Part shown: in pieces, positions 38,895 to 49,342 of the stretch
Position numbering within the stretch: position 1 is the first letter of the stretch
Layout: every line of letters begins with the position of its first letter
NCBI GenBank assembly: GCA_041391225.1
Contig: JAWKOL010000025.1
Coordinates: 1-64,000, forward strand
Source of the DNA: RI-153 sp041391225
GTDB lineage: Bacteria > Chloroflexota > Anaerolineae > Caldilineales > Caldilineaceae
Direction: 5' to 3'
Length of the DNA stretch: 64,000 nucleotides
Position numbers and translations under genes: made by a program
Notes under the pieces: model-generated
What the model was told of the DNA's origin: nothing
Database searches by the model: none
Seen by the model: only the letters and a program-made list of their open reading frames with translations

Positions 38895-38932
38895 CGAGAC
38901 CGGTCAAACACTTAGGATTGGAACCGGTCTCG
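38895..38932 (-). promoter_or_regulatory. Hairpin between pufC and bchG
   Basis: CGAGACCGGT (38895-38904) pairs with ACCGGTCTCG (38923-38932) around an 18-base loop. There is no T run, so it may be an RNA processing or attenuating hairpin that separates the puf and bch parts of the transcript. Confidence 0.5.
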
Positions 38933-39044
38933 GCTCGTCATTGATTACGCACGAGCAGCACAGGGAGTAAACCATTCCTTCTGCAGGAGTAATACGTCCC
39001 GGCGCTCGCAGGTATAGCAGTTGACAGCAGGTTGTAGAGGTGAG

Positions 39045-40034
39045 CTACTGCACAGCGCTATCGGCGGGGACAAGTGCAGCAGGCATCACGTCGGCCGAGA
39101 CCGCCGCTCCTGGTGGCAAGATCTTGCCTTGGTGGCACATTACACACGACGGTTCTTTGCCGTTGAAGGTGTCGCCATACGTGTTCCAGATGTACTCGGA
39201 CATCTGGAGCATCATCAAGGAGTAGTCCTTGGCAGGACGTTCCCAGCTTGGGAAGTAGCGTGAGTTGTGGCAATGCGTGCAGCCTACGCCTAGGCTGGTG
39301 TTCATGTGGTACATGGTGTGCTGGTTGTATTGCACTGTGTCGAGTGAGATGTCATCACGGGCGTTGACAAGAAGCACATCAATGTTATTGAGCGGTAGGC
39401 GATAGTCATCGGGCAAAGCGGCCTGTTCGGCGGGCCAGGGTTCAGGCTGCGGCTGTCCATTGTGACAGGTGGCGCAGGTGATCTGAGCGCCTGAAGGCTG
39501 CTTCTGATCTGAAAGGGCAGGCAATTGAGTCAACCAGTTTTGGTTGAGATTCGCGGCCATGATCAGATGCTCACGGGCTTTGGCCTTGTTCGCCATTGCC
39601 GTTTCATCGTCCCATTCATCAGAGGCAAAGTTGTTGAGATCGTGGCAGTGCGTGCAGTCCACGCCCAAACCACTGGCGACATGGTTCATCATGTAGCCGA
39701 CGATGTCAATCGGCGCCAATCCGACGAGAACCTGCGCATTTTGGGTCTCTGCGTTTTGCTGAACGTAGGCGGCCATCGCCACATACGATTCGGGGCTGAC
39801 GTAGCTGTCTGTGCGTACGATGTAGTTGATGTAGATCGGAGACAGTGCATCTTCCATCGCTACCACATCGCCCGTTGCGCCTACCTGCCGGTCCGTCGTT
39901 TCAGCCACAGTGCGCCCACGCACGAAATTGAGCACCCAGTAGCCTGAGCCAACCAGCGTAATCGTAACAAACAGGAATGTGATCAGGAAGGCTACTCGCC
40001 GACCACCAGTCAGATATTTTGAATCCCGGCCCAT
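39045..40034 (-). CDS. pufC: Tetraheme reaction-centre cytochrome c
   Basis: 329 residues with an N-terminal membrane anchor (VAFLITFLFVTITLVGSGYW) and four CxxCH motifs: CTHCHDLNN, CATCHNGQP, CTHCHNSRY and CVMCHQGKI. Methionines such as that in DVMPAAL and EHLIMAAN are candidate distal ligands. There is no lipobox, so it is held by the helix, as in Roseiflexus. It takes electrons from auracyanin or another carrier and re-reduces the special pair. It follows pufLM by 75 bases. Confidence 0.94.
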   Translation of the reverse strand: MGRDSKYLTGGRRVAFLITFLFVTITLVGSGYWVLNFVRGRTVAETTDRQVGATGDVVAMEDALSPIYINYIVRTDSYVSPESYVAMAAYVQQNAETQNAQVLVGLAPIDIVGYMMNHVASGLGVDCTHCHDLNNFASDEWDDETAMANKAKAREHLIMAANLNQNWLTQLPALSDQKQPSGAQITCATCHNGQPQPEPWPAEQAALPDDYRLPLNNIDVLLVNARDDISLDTVQYNQHTMYHMNTSLGVGCTHCHNSRYFPSWERPAKDYSLMMLQMSEYIWNTYGDTFNGKEPSCVMCHQGKILPPGAAVSADVMPAALVPADSAVQ

Positions 40035-40108
40035 TATCTAATTCTCCGTCTTATTGGGGCGTGTTTGTGGAATACCCACGCGAGCGGGAGCTTGGCATGG
40101 AAGAATGG

Positions 40109-41998
40109 TCAGGGCAGCGGCGCAACGAAACCGGACTGAACCGCCCATTGATACCAGTCCATGATCACTGTCCCAGAGAGCAGCAGACCGATGCCACCTG
40201 TGATCGCCGTCAAGGCCGCAAACCACCAGCACCAATCGTGGATCGTCTTCGAGTTGACGTTGAAGCCCATGCACCAGCGCCAGAAGAGCTGCGCACGCTG
40301 GGTGCCGGTGCCTTCAGCCATCATTTCTTCCAGTTCTCGATACGATCCGTAAGAAGATGTCGCCACAATGGTGGCGCCGTGCATGGCAAGCAGTAGGGTC
40401 GATCCGAGTAGGAAGAAGATCGACAGCATGTGGAAAGGATTGTAGTAGAAGTTGCCGTACATAACGCTGACGTTGTTGGTCCAATCCAGGATAGCTTTGA
40501 AGCCTTGCCCCGGCGCCTGCGCCCAGTTACCCAGAATCACAGGGCGAATGAGGTAGATGATGTAGTAGAGGAAGAGCGCTGCCGCAAATCCCCAAGCCAG
40601 TTGCGTACCCAGGCCAGCAGATTTAGCCCGAGTGTATACTCGCATCCACCACGCCGCCACAGTAATGTTGAGCAGGAAGGTTGCCATCAACCAGGCGCCG
40701 CCTTCGTGCCAGGGCGCCCAATCCAACCCATAAGCCATGGCCGGCGGATTGGTGGACAGGACAAAGAACTCACGCACGAAGAGAATAGGATTGTAGCCGA
40801 CCTGGAAGAGGTAATCCTCCAAAATGACAAATGCTGCGAAACTGCCGGTGATGACAGAAAGCACGCCCCACACGCCCAGGTAAACAGGGCCAACTTGCCC
40901 CATATCGAAAAGGCGCTTGAGCAAGCTGACGCGCATGGTCTTCTTCTTAAACGCGGTGCCTTCGATGCCATGACCACCGTACTCATACTCGTCCATGTCG
41001 ACGACGCGTCCACGGTTGCCCTTCCAGACAACAGCAGCCGCAGCACCAACGGCGACCACAGTGGCCTGCCAGATGGGCAGCTTATCCCAGAAGGCCCAGA
41101 AGCCAGCCCAGTCATGCACCAGGGTACCCGAGAGGAAAATACAAAGGTTCGAGAAGAGCACCGACGCCGCACCCAGCCAGAACGCCATACGGTGAATGCC
41201 GATTTCGCCGATACTATAGCCCAAGATATTGCGCCAGAAACCGTCGACGTTCTGCTCACGCACAAAGGGGCGGCCCACGGCGCTCAAAATCGCCGAACCA
41301 TGCATGGCCAGCACCAACGTCGACGCAAACAACAGCGAAATACCGATGGCGTGGAAAGGATTGTAGAAGAAGTTAAAGTATTGGTAGCCGATGTTCGACA
41401 CCCAATCTAAATGGTGGGTGATGCCCAGCGCGAAGCCATTGCCCCACGCGCCCATCGCAATCGGGCGCAACCACTGTAGCGTGATCCACGAGGTGACGAC
41501 CGCGCCGTAGGCAATCGGGATTTCGTAGCTCATGCCCAATTTGCGCGAAAGATCGACCTGGCGCAGCGCCCAACCGACAAAAGCCAGTGTGGCGAAAAAG
41601 ACGATCAACTGCCAGAAGAAGCCCGGCTCACTGGGGCTCATCAGCCGCAGACCGGCGCTGACGGGCGGCGGATCGATGCGCGCTTGCAGAATGTTGTAAG
41701 CGCCTTCGACAATCCAGGCCTGGTAAAAGTAGAAGATCGTGCCAAGGACGATGCCGATTAGAGACAGAGCGCCGAATGTACCGACATAGAAGCGACCAAT
41801 CCAGAAATCGAAGAAATCGGCTCCAAACAGCGCATGCATAAGCGTACCACCAGGGCGCCGGTAATACTCTTCGACATCAGAAAAGGGGATCTCCTCGCCT
41901 TCCATCACCCGCTCAATGACTGGCCGCTTGCCCTTGAGGCGAGCCTCTTCACCGATGACTGATACGGTTAATGCCTTAGATGCCACGGGTAGTCTCAC
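40109..41998 (-). CDS. pufLM: Fused reaction-centre L and M subunits
   Basis: 629 residues in one frame. GTG at 41998 or 41986 may be the start. The L half (about 40-310) keeps HHLDWVSN (accessory BChl His) and YNPFH (special-pair His), but has Phe where the special-pair H-bonding His (L168 in Rhodobacter) would be (FNFFYNPFH). The M half (about 340-629) has GNFYYNPFH and AMHGATIV, but at the accessory-BChl ligand position reads AILDWTNN instead of SHLDWTNN. Loss of that His fits the third bacteriopheophytin of Chloroflexus-type centres. The L-M fusion is known from Roseiflexus and relatives. It is a type 2 (quinone) reaction centre. Confidence 0.95.
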   Translation of the reverse strand: MRLPVASKALTVSVIGEEARLKGKRPVIERVMEGEEIPFSDVEEYYRRPGGTLMHALFGADFFDFWIGRFYVGTFGALSLIGIVLGTIFYFYQAWIVEGAYNILQARIDPPPVSAGLRLMSPSEPGFFWQLIVFFATLAFVGWALRQVDLSRKLGMSYEIPIAYGAVVTSWITLQWLRPIAMGAWGNGFALGITHHLDWVSNIGYQYFNFFYNPFHAIGISLLFASTLVLAMHGSAILSAVGRPFVREQNVDGFWRNILGYSIGEIGIHRMAFWLGAASVLFSNLCIFLSGTLVHDWAGFWAFWDKLPIWQATVVAVGAAAAVVWKGNRGRVVDMDEYEYGGHGIEGTAFKKKTMRVSLLKRLFDMGQVGPVYLGVWGVLSVITGSFAAFVILEDYLFQVGYNPILFVREFFVLSTNPPAMAYGLDWAPWHEGGAWLMATFLLNITVAAWWMRVYTRAKSAGLGTQLAWGFAAALFLYYIIYLIRPVILGNWAQAPGQGFKAILDWTNNVSVMYGNFYYNPFHMLSIFFLLGSTLLLAMHGATIVATSSYGSYRELEEMMAEGTGTQRAQLFWRWCMGFNVNSKTIHDWCWWFAALTAITGGIGLLLSGTVIMDWYQWAVQSGFVAPLP

Positions 41999-42072
41999 TT
42001 TCTGTCAACTGTTCCCTTGCTCCGTGGAAAAGCAAGTCGTAAACGATGTGGTTCTGGGAGGAGAGTGGTCCT

Positions 42073-42139
42073 TCACCACCCGAATGTTGCCCGATACAGG
42101 AACAGATTCGATGCATCCAGGCCAACATTCGGGTGGTGA
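42073..42139 (-). promoter_or_regulatory. Intercistronic hairpin between pufA and pufLM
   Basis: A perfect 17-base stem (TCACCACCCGAATGTTG, 42073-42089, with 42123-42139) and a 33-base loop lie 96 bases after the pufA stop. In purple bacteria a hairpin at the same place protects pufBA RNA from 3' decay and so sets the antenna : reaction centre ratio. Confidence 0.8.
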
Positions 42140-42234
42140 GTGCAGGTTTCTGTGGGATCAAGCGCCTGCGAAAGATGCCTTCACCCAAGAACTAGCCCAC
42201 ACACTGCGGGCAAAACACGAGAGAGCTGATTCTC

Positions 42235-42369
42235 TTAGCTGAACCAGTTGTAGGTAGGCGTGCTGAGCAGAATGAAGTGAATCGTCAGCGCCAGGCCGAT
42301 CCCCAACAGGATGTAGAGAATCATGGTTGTGCGGAACTCAATCGGGCGATTGGGTTTTTCCGGTGGCAT
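42235..42369 (-). CDS. pufA: Light-harvesting (B808-866 type) alpha polypeptide
   Basis: 44 residues, ATG 42369. A polar N-terminus (MPPEKPNRPIEFRT) leads into a single helix with the BChl-ligating histidine in LALTIHFILLSTPTYNWFS. It is 18 bases after pufB. The length and the IHFILLSTP..YNW pattern match the alpha peptide of Chloroflexus and Roseiflexus. It is too short for many gene finders. Confidence 0.93.
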   Translation of the reverse strand: MPPEKPNRPIEFRTTMILYILLGIGLALTIHFILLSTPTYNWFS

Positions 42370-42387
42370 TGTAGCTACGCCTTTCCT

Positions 42388-42576
42388 TTAGATGTTGGGA
42401 AGCCAAGGCTTCCACAGATATACCAGTGTGTGGGCGATGATGGCGATGATCAAGAACCCGAAGGTCGACTTCACCACGATGTCGTGCATCAACCACTCTT
42501 CGTTGGTGAACAGGCCTTTCCAGGGATCGGGCACTCGATCGTTGTCAACGATCATTACGTCGCGATCTTCTGCCAT
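42388..42576 (-). CDS. pufB: Light-harvesting (B808-866 type) beta polypeptide
   Basis: 62 residues. ATG 42576 follows CAAGGAGGTACTTAGCA, a near-perfect ribosome binding site. The acidic N-terminus is followed by LFTNEEWLMHDIVVKSTFGF (first His, B808 site) and IAHTLVYLWKPWLP (second His, B866 site). It is the first gene of the pufBALMC operon. The 270 bases upstream (42577-42847) should hold the puf promoter, but no consensus sigma-70 site was found there. Confidence 0.94.
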   Translation of the reverse strand: MAEDRDVMIVDNDRVPDPWKGLFTNEEWLMHDIVVKSTFGFLIIAIIAHTLVYLWKPWLPNI

Positions 42577-42847
42577 TGCTAAGTACCTCCTTGAGAAAAG
42601 AGACAAACAAACGATTGAACTACACAATTTATAAGAAGCCGTGGACCGCCATTTGCTGCTATCAACGCCGGAGTGTTGACCGGCCCACAACCTCTGATAA
42701 ACGAGCCAAAGAGAGAGAACAAATCGTAGCTAGACCACCTTTTCGGAATTTCGTGGGTGGAACCTCCTTTCGTCGCAAAAGAACGATGACACCCGAGTTT
42801 CGGCGCTGCACACCATCGGTTCACCCGGCGCAGCAATTACGACAGTG

Positions 42848-43111
42848 CTAAACCACTTGCCGAACACCCTGGATGATCTTATCTACAGCTTGGGTAAATA
42901 CTCCCTCTCGCAGCCCGCTTAAAAACTTGAGTGTATCGACGGCGCTTTCACTGAATTGCAGTGATACGTCTACAAATTGACACTTATGAAAGGCTGGAAC
43001 CTCACCCCCAGCGTAGGCGAGGGTGCAGTTATCGAATACGCAGGCGATAAACTGCTTGCCATCGACCGAGACAGCTTCATTGTGGAACGTTTGGTTCTCG
43101 ATGCGCTCCAT
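42848..43111 (-). CDS. Small protein with a repeat-type domain, paralogue of the next gene upstream
   Basis: 87 residues from ATG 43111 after AGGAGTAGG. It aligns over its full length with residues 1-85 of the neighbouring 214-residue protein: both share the pattern I.N..F.N..V.VDG...,C.F.N, YAGGE.P.F..C.F, then TLKFL / TTKYL and a C-terminal VDKII.G / ADKVVGG. The N-terminal part looks like two or three pentapeptide-like turns. It has no membrane helix. It lies between the ACIII genes and pufB, all in one direction. The family is not recognised. Confidence 0.72.
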   Translation of the reverse strand: MERIENQTFHNEAVSVDGKQFIACVFDNCTLAYAGGEVPAFHKCQFVDVSLQFSESAVDTLKFLSGLREGVFTQAVDKIIQGVRQVV

Positions 43112-43115
43112 CGAC

Positions 43116-43760
43116 CTACTCCTGTCCTTGCGTGCGTATGGGGAGACCCTGCTCGGCGACCAACTCCATCGCCTTCGACACCGGAATGCGGGCGACGCCT
43201 TCATCCTGGTTTACCCACCCGTAGCTGTCGAGTTGTTCTTTCTGCTGCGCGTACCACTCGTCGTAGTAGACGTCGAGATCCTCAGGGAGATCGGGCATTG
43301 AAGCGAACTGGGATGTTGTCACCAGCGGCGTGCCGGGGCGATCCAACACTCGTTCCGGCCCAATTAGGAAGCCGTACCAGAGCGCAGCCACCAAGATTAC
43401 GGTGACAAAAACCAGCGTCCCCAGCAGAATGCCCAGTTGCAGGTAATTTGTACCCGTATTCAGACCGGGTGTGGGCGAGGGGCGGGAAGCAAGCGGCAGT
43501 GTCTTGTTTTGGATGCCGCCAACTACTTTGTCTGCTGCGCCGCCTAGCCCAATCTTGTATAGCGTGTTCAAGTACTTTGTGGTGTTGAGCGCCTCGCCGT
43601 CCAAGCGTACCTGCGTGCTGCGGAAGCGGCAGTGGACAAACTTGGGGCGTTCACCACCGGCGTAGACGATGTTGCTGTTGATGAAGGCGCACGTCTCGTA
43701 GCGATTGCCATCTACAAACACATCTTGATTTCGGAAGACTTCATTGCGAATTGTAGCCAC
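43116..43760 (-). CDS. Membrane protein with the same repeat domain plus a C-terminal tail; possible ACIII accessory
   Basis: 214 residues. Residues 1-85 are the domain shared with the downstream gene. One membrane helix (ILLGTLVFVTVILVAALWYG) lies at about 108-128. The C-terminal 80 residues end in SYGWVNQDEGVARIPVSKAM ELVAEQGLP. A motif of this kind (YGWV..., RIP...AM.L....GLP) is, from memory, common in small proteins encoded beside ACIII and heme-copper oxidase operons. It could take the place of ActG, but that is not shown. It is 29 bases after actE. Confidence 0.65.
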   Translation of the reverse strand: MATIRNEVFRNQDVFVDGNRYETCAFINSNIVYAGGERPKFVHCRFRSTQVRLDGEALNTTKYLNTLYKIGLGGAADKVVGGIQNKTLPLASRPSPTPGLNTGTNYLQLGILLGTLVFVTVILVAALWYGFLIGPERVLDRPGTPLVTTSQFASMPDLPEDLDVYYDEWYAQQKEQLDSYGWVNQDEGVARIPVSKAMELVAEQGLPIRTQGQE

Positions 43761-43789
43761 CGGTCACTTCCTTTGTTGTTGGCGCTTCT

Positions 43790-44404
43790 CTACTGGACCG
43801 CGCTGATCTGCTCTTGCACATCTGCCGGCATGGCGTCGAAGGCCGCCTTCTGGCTGAGTTGCAGCGCTCGGACATAGGCTGCCACCGCCCAACGATCCGC
43901 AGGCTCGATGCGACCGGCGTAGCTGTACATCATGCCCTTGCCTTCGGTCATCACCTGGACGTAGTAGCCAATCGGTTGGGCTGCCAGATCTTCATTGTGG
44001 AACGAAGCAGGTGGTACATTGCCCTCACCGGCGATGCCCTCCAACGCCACAGCGCCGTCACCGTTGCCCACGAAGCCATGACATGGTGTGCAGAAGGCGT
44101 TGTATAGGCTCTGCCCACGCTCGAGCACATCCATCGTCACCTCGAACGGGACGGCGTCCACCGGTTCGCCATTCTCAGTGCCGCGGTAAAAATACTCGTC
44201 GCCGCGCACATCGCTCACAGCCACTGCTTCGGGCAGGATGTTACGGGCCGCCGTACCAAAGACAGGACTGTCTGCGTAAGGCTCGGCCAACTTCGGCTGT
44301 TCCTTCATGCTCAGGGTGCTGCAACCGGCCAGCAGAAACATGCCGAGAAGAAGGAAGAGCAAAGTTCCTTTATTGACTGTTTGGTGTTGAACCTTGAGTA
44401 ACAC
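43790..44404 (-). CDS. actE: Alternative Complex III subunit ActE, monoheme cytochrome c lipoprotein
   Basis: 204 residues from a GTG at 44404 following GGGGGAG; an ATG at 44443 would overlap actD. A lipoprotein signal (LLFLLLGMFLLAGC) precedes a cytochrome c domain with CTPCHG and a distal methionine in GKGMMYSYAGRI. ActE, with ActA, carries electrons from the Fe-S chain of ActB to the soluble acceptor. It sits at its usual place after actD. Confidence 0.88.
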   Translation of the reverse strand: MLLKVQHQTVNKGTLLFLLLGMFLLAGCSTLSMKEQPKLAEPYADSPVFGTAARNILPEAVAVSDVRGDEYFYRGTENGEPVDAVPFEVTMDVLERGQSLYNAFCTPCHGFVGNGDGAVALEGIAGEGNVPPASFHNEDLAAQPIGYYVQVMTEGKGMMYSYAGRIEPADRWAVAAYVRALQLSQKAAFDAMPADVQEQISAVQ

Positions 44405-44426
44405 GTACTCCCCCTTCACTGTCGGG

Positions 44427-44972
44427 CTAAGATGGAACTTCATTGACAACGGCCGGCCCCAGATCCTGCAGGAACGTCTTGGTTCGCTGAAGATTGAAGC
44501 GCGCATCGCTAACCTCAATACACAGGTAGAACTTCTCACCGGATGCCAACTCAAAACCCGGTGTATTGAAAATCGGGTGATATGGCAATGGCAGCCCGTT
44601 CCAGAGCAACATGCCAACCACTGCGGTTAGCGCTGCCACCAACACAGCAACCTCGAAGCTCACCGGGATGAAGGTCGGCCAACTGTTCAATGGGCGCCCA
44701 CCCACATTTAGCTGATAGCCGTAGATAGCCGTGGCATATTGCAGCAGAAAACCGGCGGCGCCACCTACCAGAATCGCAGCGAAGATCAACCAACGCAACG
44801 GTTTGGCGCTATGCCCCAACACATCCGAAAGGCCATGCACGGGATAAGACGAGTATGCCCGCACCTTCTCGTACCCTGCTGCCTTCACCTCACGAGCAGC
44901 CTCCAACAACAGGTGTTCGTCGTGAAACTCCGCCACTAGACCATACATAGAGGAATCTCGATTCTCACTCAT
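44427..44972 (-). CDS. actD: Alternative Complex III subunit ActD (DUF3341)
   Basis: 181 residues, two membrane helices. The N-terminus YGLVAEFHDEHLLLEAAREV is typical of DUF3341. It continues with YSSYPVHGL and PFNTP-like HPIFNTPGFELASGEKFYLCIE. ActD is a peripheral/membrane subunit of ACIII of unclear exact role. The ATG lies within five bases of the actC stop. Confidence 0.92.
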   Translation of the reverse strand: MSENRDSSMYGLVAEFHDEHLLLEAAREVKAAGYEKVRAYSSYPVHGLSDVLGHSAKPLRWLIFAAILVGGAAGFLLQYATAIYGYQLNVGGRPLNSWPTFIPVSFEVAVLVAALTAVVGMLLWNGLPLPYHPIFNTPGFELASGEKFYLCIEVSDARFNLQRTKTFLQDLGPAVVNEVPS

Positions 44973-44976
44973 AGCT

Positions 44977-46344
<1,368 letters not shown>

Positions 46345-46353
46345 TGCAATCCC

Positions 46354-49328
46354 TTACCCTTCCGCCTCAGACAGCTCCAGCGCGATGTTGCTGTTGTAAA
46401 ACCGAGCTAGATAAGTTGTGCGTGGACGGGTGTTGAGTTCGGCGAGTAGACCATAATTTTGCGGCTGGGATTTCCACTGCGAAACCTCGGCGTTGACGTC
46501 GTTGATGTCGCCGAAGACAATCGCCTTGGTCGGGCAGGCGGAAGCACAGGCCGGCACAACTTCCCCATCGAAGATCGAACGATTCTCCTTCTTCGATTCC
46601 ACGTGCGCACGGTTGATACGTTGCACACAGTAGGTGCATTTCTCCATCACACCCTTTGGCCGTACCGTCACATCGGGATTGCGCAACTCACCGAGAATCG
46701 GTGCTTCTTCGATGTAGTTCAGGAAGTTGAAACGGCGCACCTTATACGGGCAGTTATTGGAGCAGTAGCGGGTGCCGATGCAGCGATTGTAGACCATTTG
46801 ATTCAAGCCCTCGTCGCTGTGGACAGTCGCCGCCACCGGGCAAACGAGTTCACAAGGGGCGTTCTCACAGTGCATACAAGGAACCGGCTGGAAGTATACC
46901 TGCGGGCTTCCATCCTCGCCGTCGAAGTAGCGGTCGATACGGAGCCAGTACATTTCACGCCCGATCTCCACCTGTTCCTTGCCTACACTGGGGATATTGT
47001 TTTCCGTCTGGCAAGAGAGGACACAGGCATTGCAGCCGATGCAGGTGGTGAGATCGATGGCCATACCCCAGGCGTAGCCGTCGTATTCCCAATCGGGCAA
47101 CAGGCTCTTGAGTTTCTCTTCGTGGATGAAGTGAGGATCCTCTTTGAAATCAGCCAGTGTCGTCACCCGAACAGCGGGATGCTCGCCCGATTGCATCGGA
47201 TAGTGTGTCTGCGTTGTGGCAATGGTGTACTGCTGCCCCAACGGACGGACATCCAAGCCCTGAGCGAACCAGGGATTGTCGGCGGTGCGTAGCAGATACG
47301 GATTGAATCCTACACCCTGCGCCACTTCGGCGCCGGCGCTACGCCCGTAGCCCAGGCTCACGCTAACCACACCATCTGGCTGCCCTGGCATCACCCACAC
47401 CGGCGCATTGACACTGCGATTGGCAACGACCAGCTCCACCATGTCTTCGCTCTGCACACCCAGGTCGGCCGCTGTTGCTGCACTCATCACCGCCACATTG
47501 TCCCAAGAGATCTTGGTGATCGGGTCGGGGAGTTCCAGCAGCCAACTGTTGGCGGCAAAACGGCCATCCCACAGTGTATAATCGGGGCGGAACACCAGTT
47601 CCAGGCCATCACTGCCTTGCTGCGCAGCCGGAAGCACATCTGCCAGGCTGGCGACCAGTGTTGGTTGTACCGGCTCAAAGGCAGTTCCATTCACCACACC
47701 TGATTGCAGCGCCCGATTCCAGAAGGCTTCAAAGCCATCAGCGGCCTGTCCTTGCCAGTAGTCACGCAGGATCTCGTAGCCACTGCGGCTGTCGCCGGCC
47801 AGTAAAGCAACCACTTCATGTGCCGAGCGGACAGTGTCATACAGCGGCCCGATTGGCGGTTGAACCAGGCTTGCCGTGCCGTCGAAGGCCCGGGCATCAC
47901 TCCATTCCTCGATGAAATGGGTTTGCGGCACATGCCACGTCGTCACCGAAGAAGTCTCATCAACGTAGGGTGAGAGATGTGTCGAGAAAGCTACCTGGGC
48001 TAGTGCATCGGCGAAACCCATATCCGCTGGAGCGTTGAAAACCGGGTTGCCGCCGAGAATGAAGAGTGCTTCCACCGCACCGCTGTTCATCTCTTGCACC
48101 AGTTCGGCCATCTGCTCCGCCTGCACCGCCTGATTGGCCACCACCGGCGCCGTGTAGGTGACGGTGCTGCCCGCCGCGTTGAGGGCGGCGTTGATGGCGT
48201 GGGCCAGCGCATGCACAGCCGGCGGCTGCTGAGGACCAGCCACCACCACACAGTTGCCTGAGTGGGATTGCAGATCCGCTACCACTGTGTTGAACCAGGC
48301 TGTGCTCCACTCGCCCGACATCGTCACCGGGCCGGCGTCAACACCTACCGCTGCCGCCAACGCCCGGGCAAACGACTCGATCTGGCCAGGGCGCAACCCT
48401 AACCGGTGATCGGCCACCGAGCCGGTTGTCGAAAGCGAACTCTCCACAACGTAAAGCCGGTTCATCTCGGCCTCTTCGCCGCGAACTCGACGACCATCTG
48501 CGAAATCACGGGCGTACTTCAGACTACCGGGAAGCCAGCCAGGAAATCGCCGTCTAGCGACAGAATAACCTTGGCGTTCCCAAACTGATAGACCGTGTTC
48601 ACTACTTCGCCAAAGGCCAACTGAGCGCCGGCCACGACGTTGTCCTGTGAAACAGGCTCGTACTGTACCCACTTGGCCGAAGGATATGCAGCCAGCAGGT
48701 CTGTCAACTGAGCAGCCAGCGTCGGCGAGGTGACGGTTTCAGTCAGGATGCGTAACCCGGCGCCGCCGTTCCCCTGTGCTGCAGCCAGTACTGACGCCAG
48801 TGCAGACTGGAAGTCGTCCCAAGAGCCCAATTCGAGATTCTGGCGCACGTACACAGAACGATCAGGGTTGTACAGTTCCAACACCGACGCCAACAAGAAT
48901 GGATCACTGCCGCCGACTGAGGCGGGGTGATTGGGGTTGCCTTCGACACGCGCCGGGCGGCCTTCGTGGGTCTCCAGCAACACACCAGTGGCGTAACCGC
49001 CAAGAGTCGTGGTGGTGGCAAAGTGGAGCGGTCGGCCGAGAACAAGCATCTCCGGCACTTCCACGTAAGGGATGATGGGCTCATTCGGCGGTTTGGCTGT
49101 GCAGCCGGCAACGCCTGTCAGCGCCAACGACGCTCCCATGATCTTGAGGAAGGTCCGCCGGTCCATCCCGCTTCGCGTGAGCACTGCCGCCGCGCGTGGG
49201 TTGTCCCTGTGCAGAATCGCCTCAAAATCATCCCGGGCAGCCAATTCCTCTAGTTTTTGCCACTGCGGATGCACCGGTTCCTGGCCCATTACAGTGGGAT
49301 CTAGTCTTTCGTTCGCTTCGTTCGGCAT
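46354..49328 (-). CDS. actB: Alternative Complex III subunit ActB, molybdopterin-like/Fe-S protein (one frameshift)
   Basis: About 991 residues. A Tat signal (DRRTFLKIMGASLALTGVAG) follows a 50-residue leader. The large N-terminal domain is of the molybdopterin oxidoreductase fold but without the cofactor-binding cysteines. The C-terminal domain carries ferredoxin-like cluster motifs: CIGCNACVLSC, CMHCENAPCELVCP, CIGTRYCSNNCPYK and CTYCVQRI...CASACP. It relays electrons from quinol at ActC to the cytochromes. One G is missing near 48524 (CCCGGTAGTC for CCCGGGTAGTC). The fused B1/B2 form is normal for ACIII. Confidence 0.93.
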
Positions 49329-49342
49329 GCTTTGACTCTCTT

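Noticed and set aside
42577..42847. A puf promoter at the TTATAAATT stretch near 42628
   Set aside because: No -35 element at proper spacing was found. The promoter is probably here but cannot be placed.
43116..43760. Naming this protein ActG
   Set aside because: The position fits, but only a single helix and no ActG motif I can confirm; the N-terminal repeat domain shared with the next gene is not an ACIII feature that I know.
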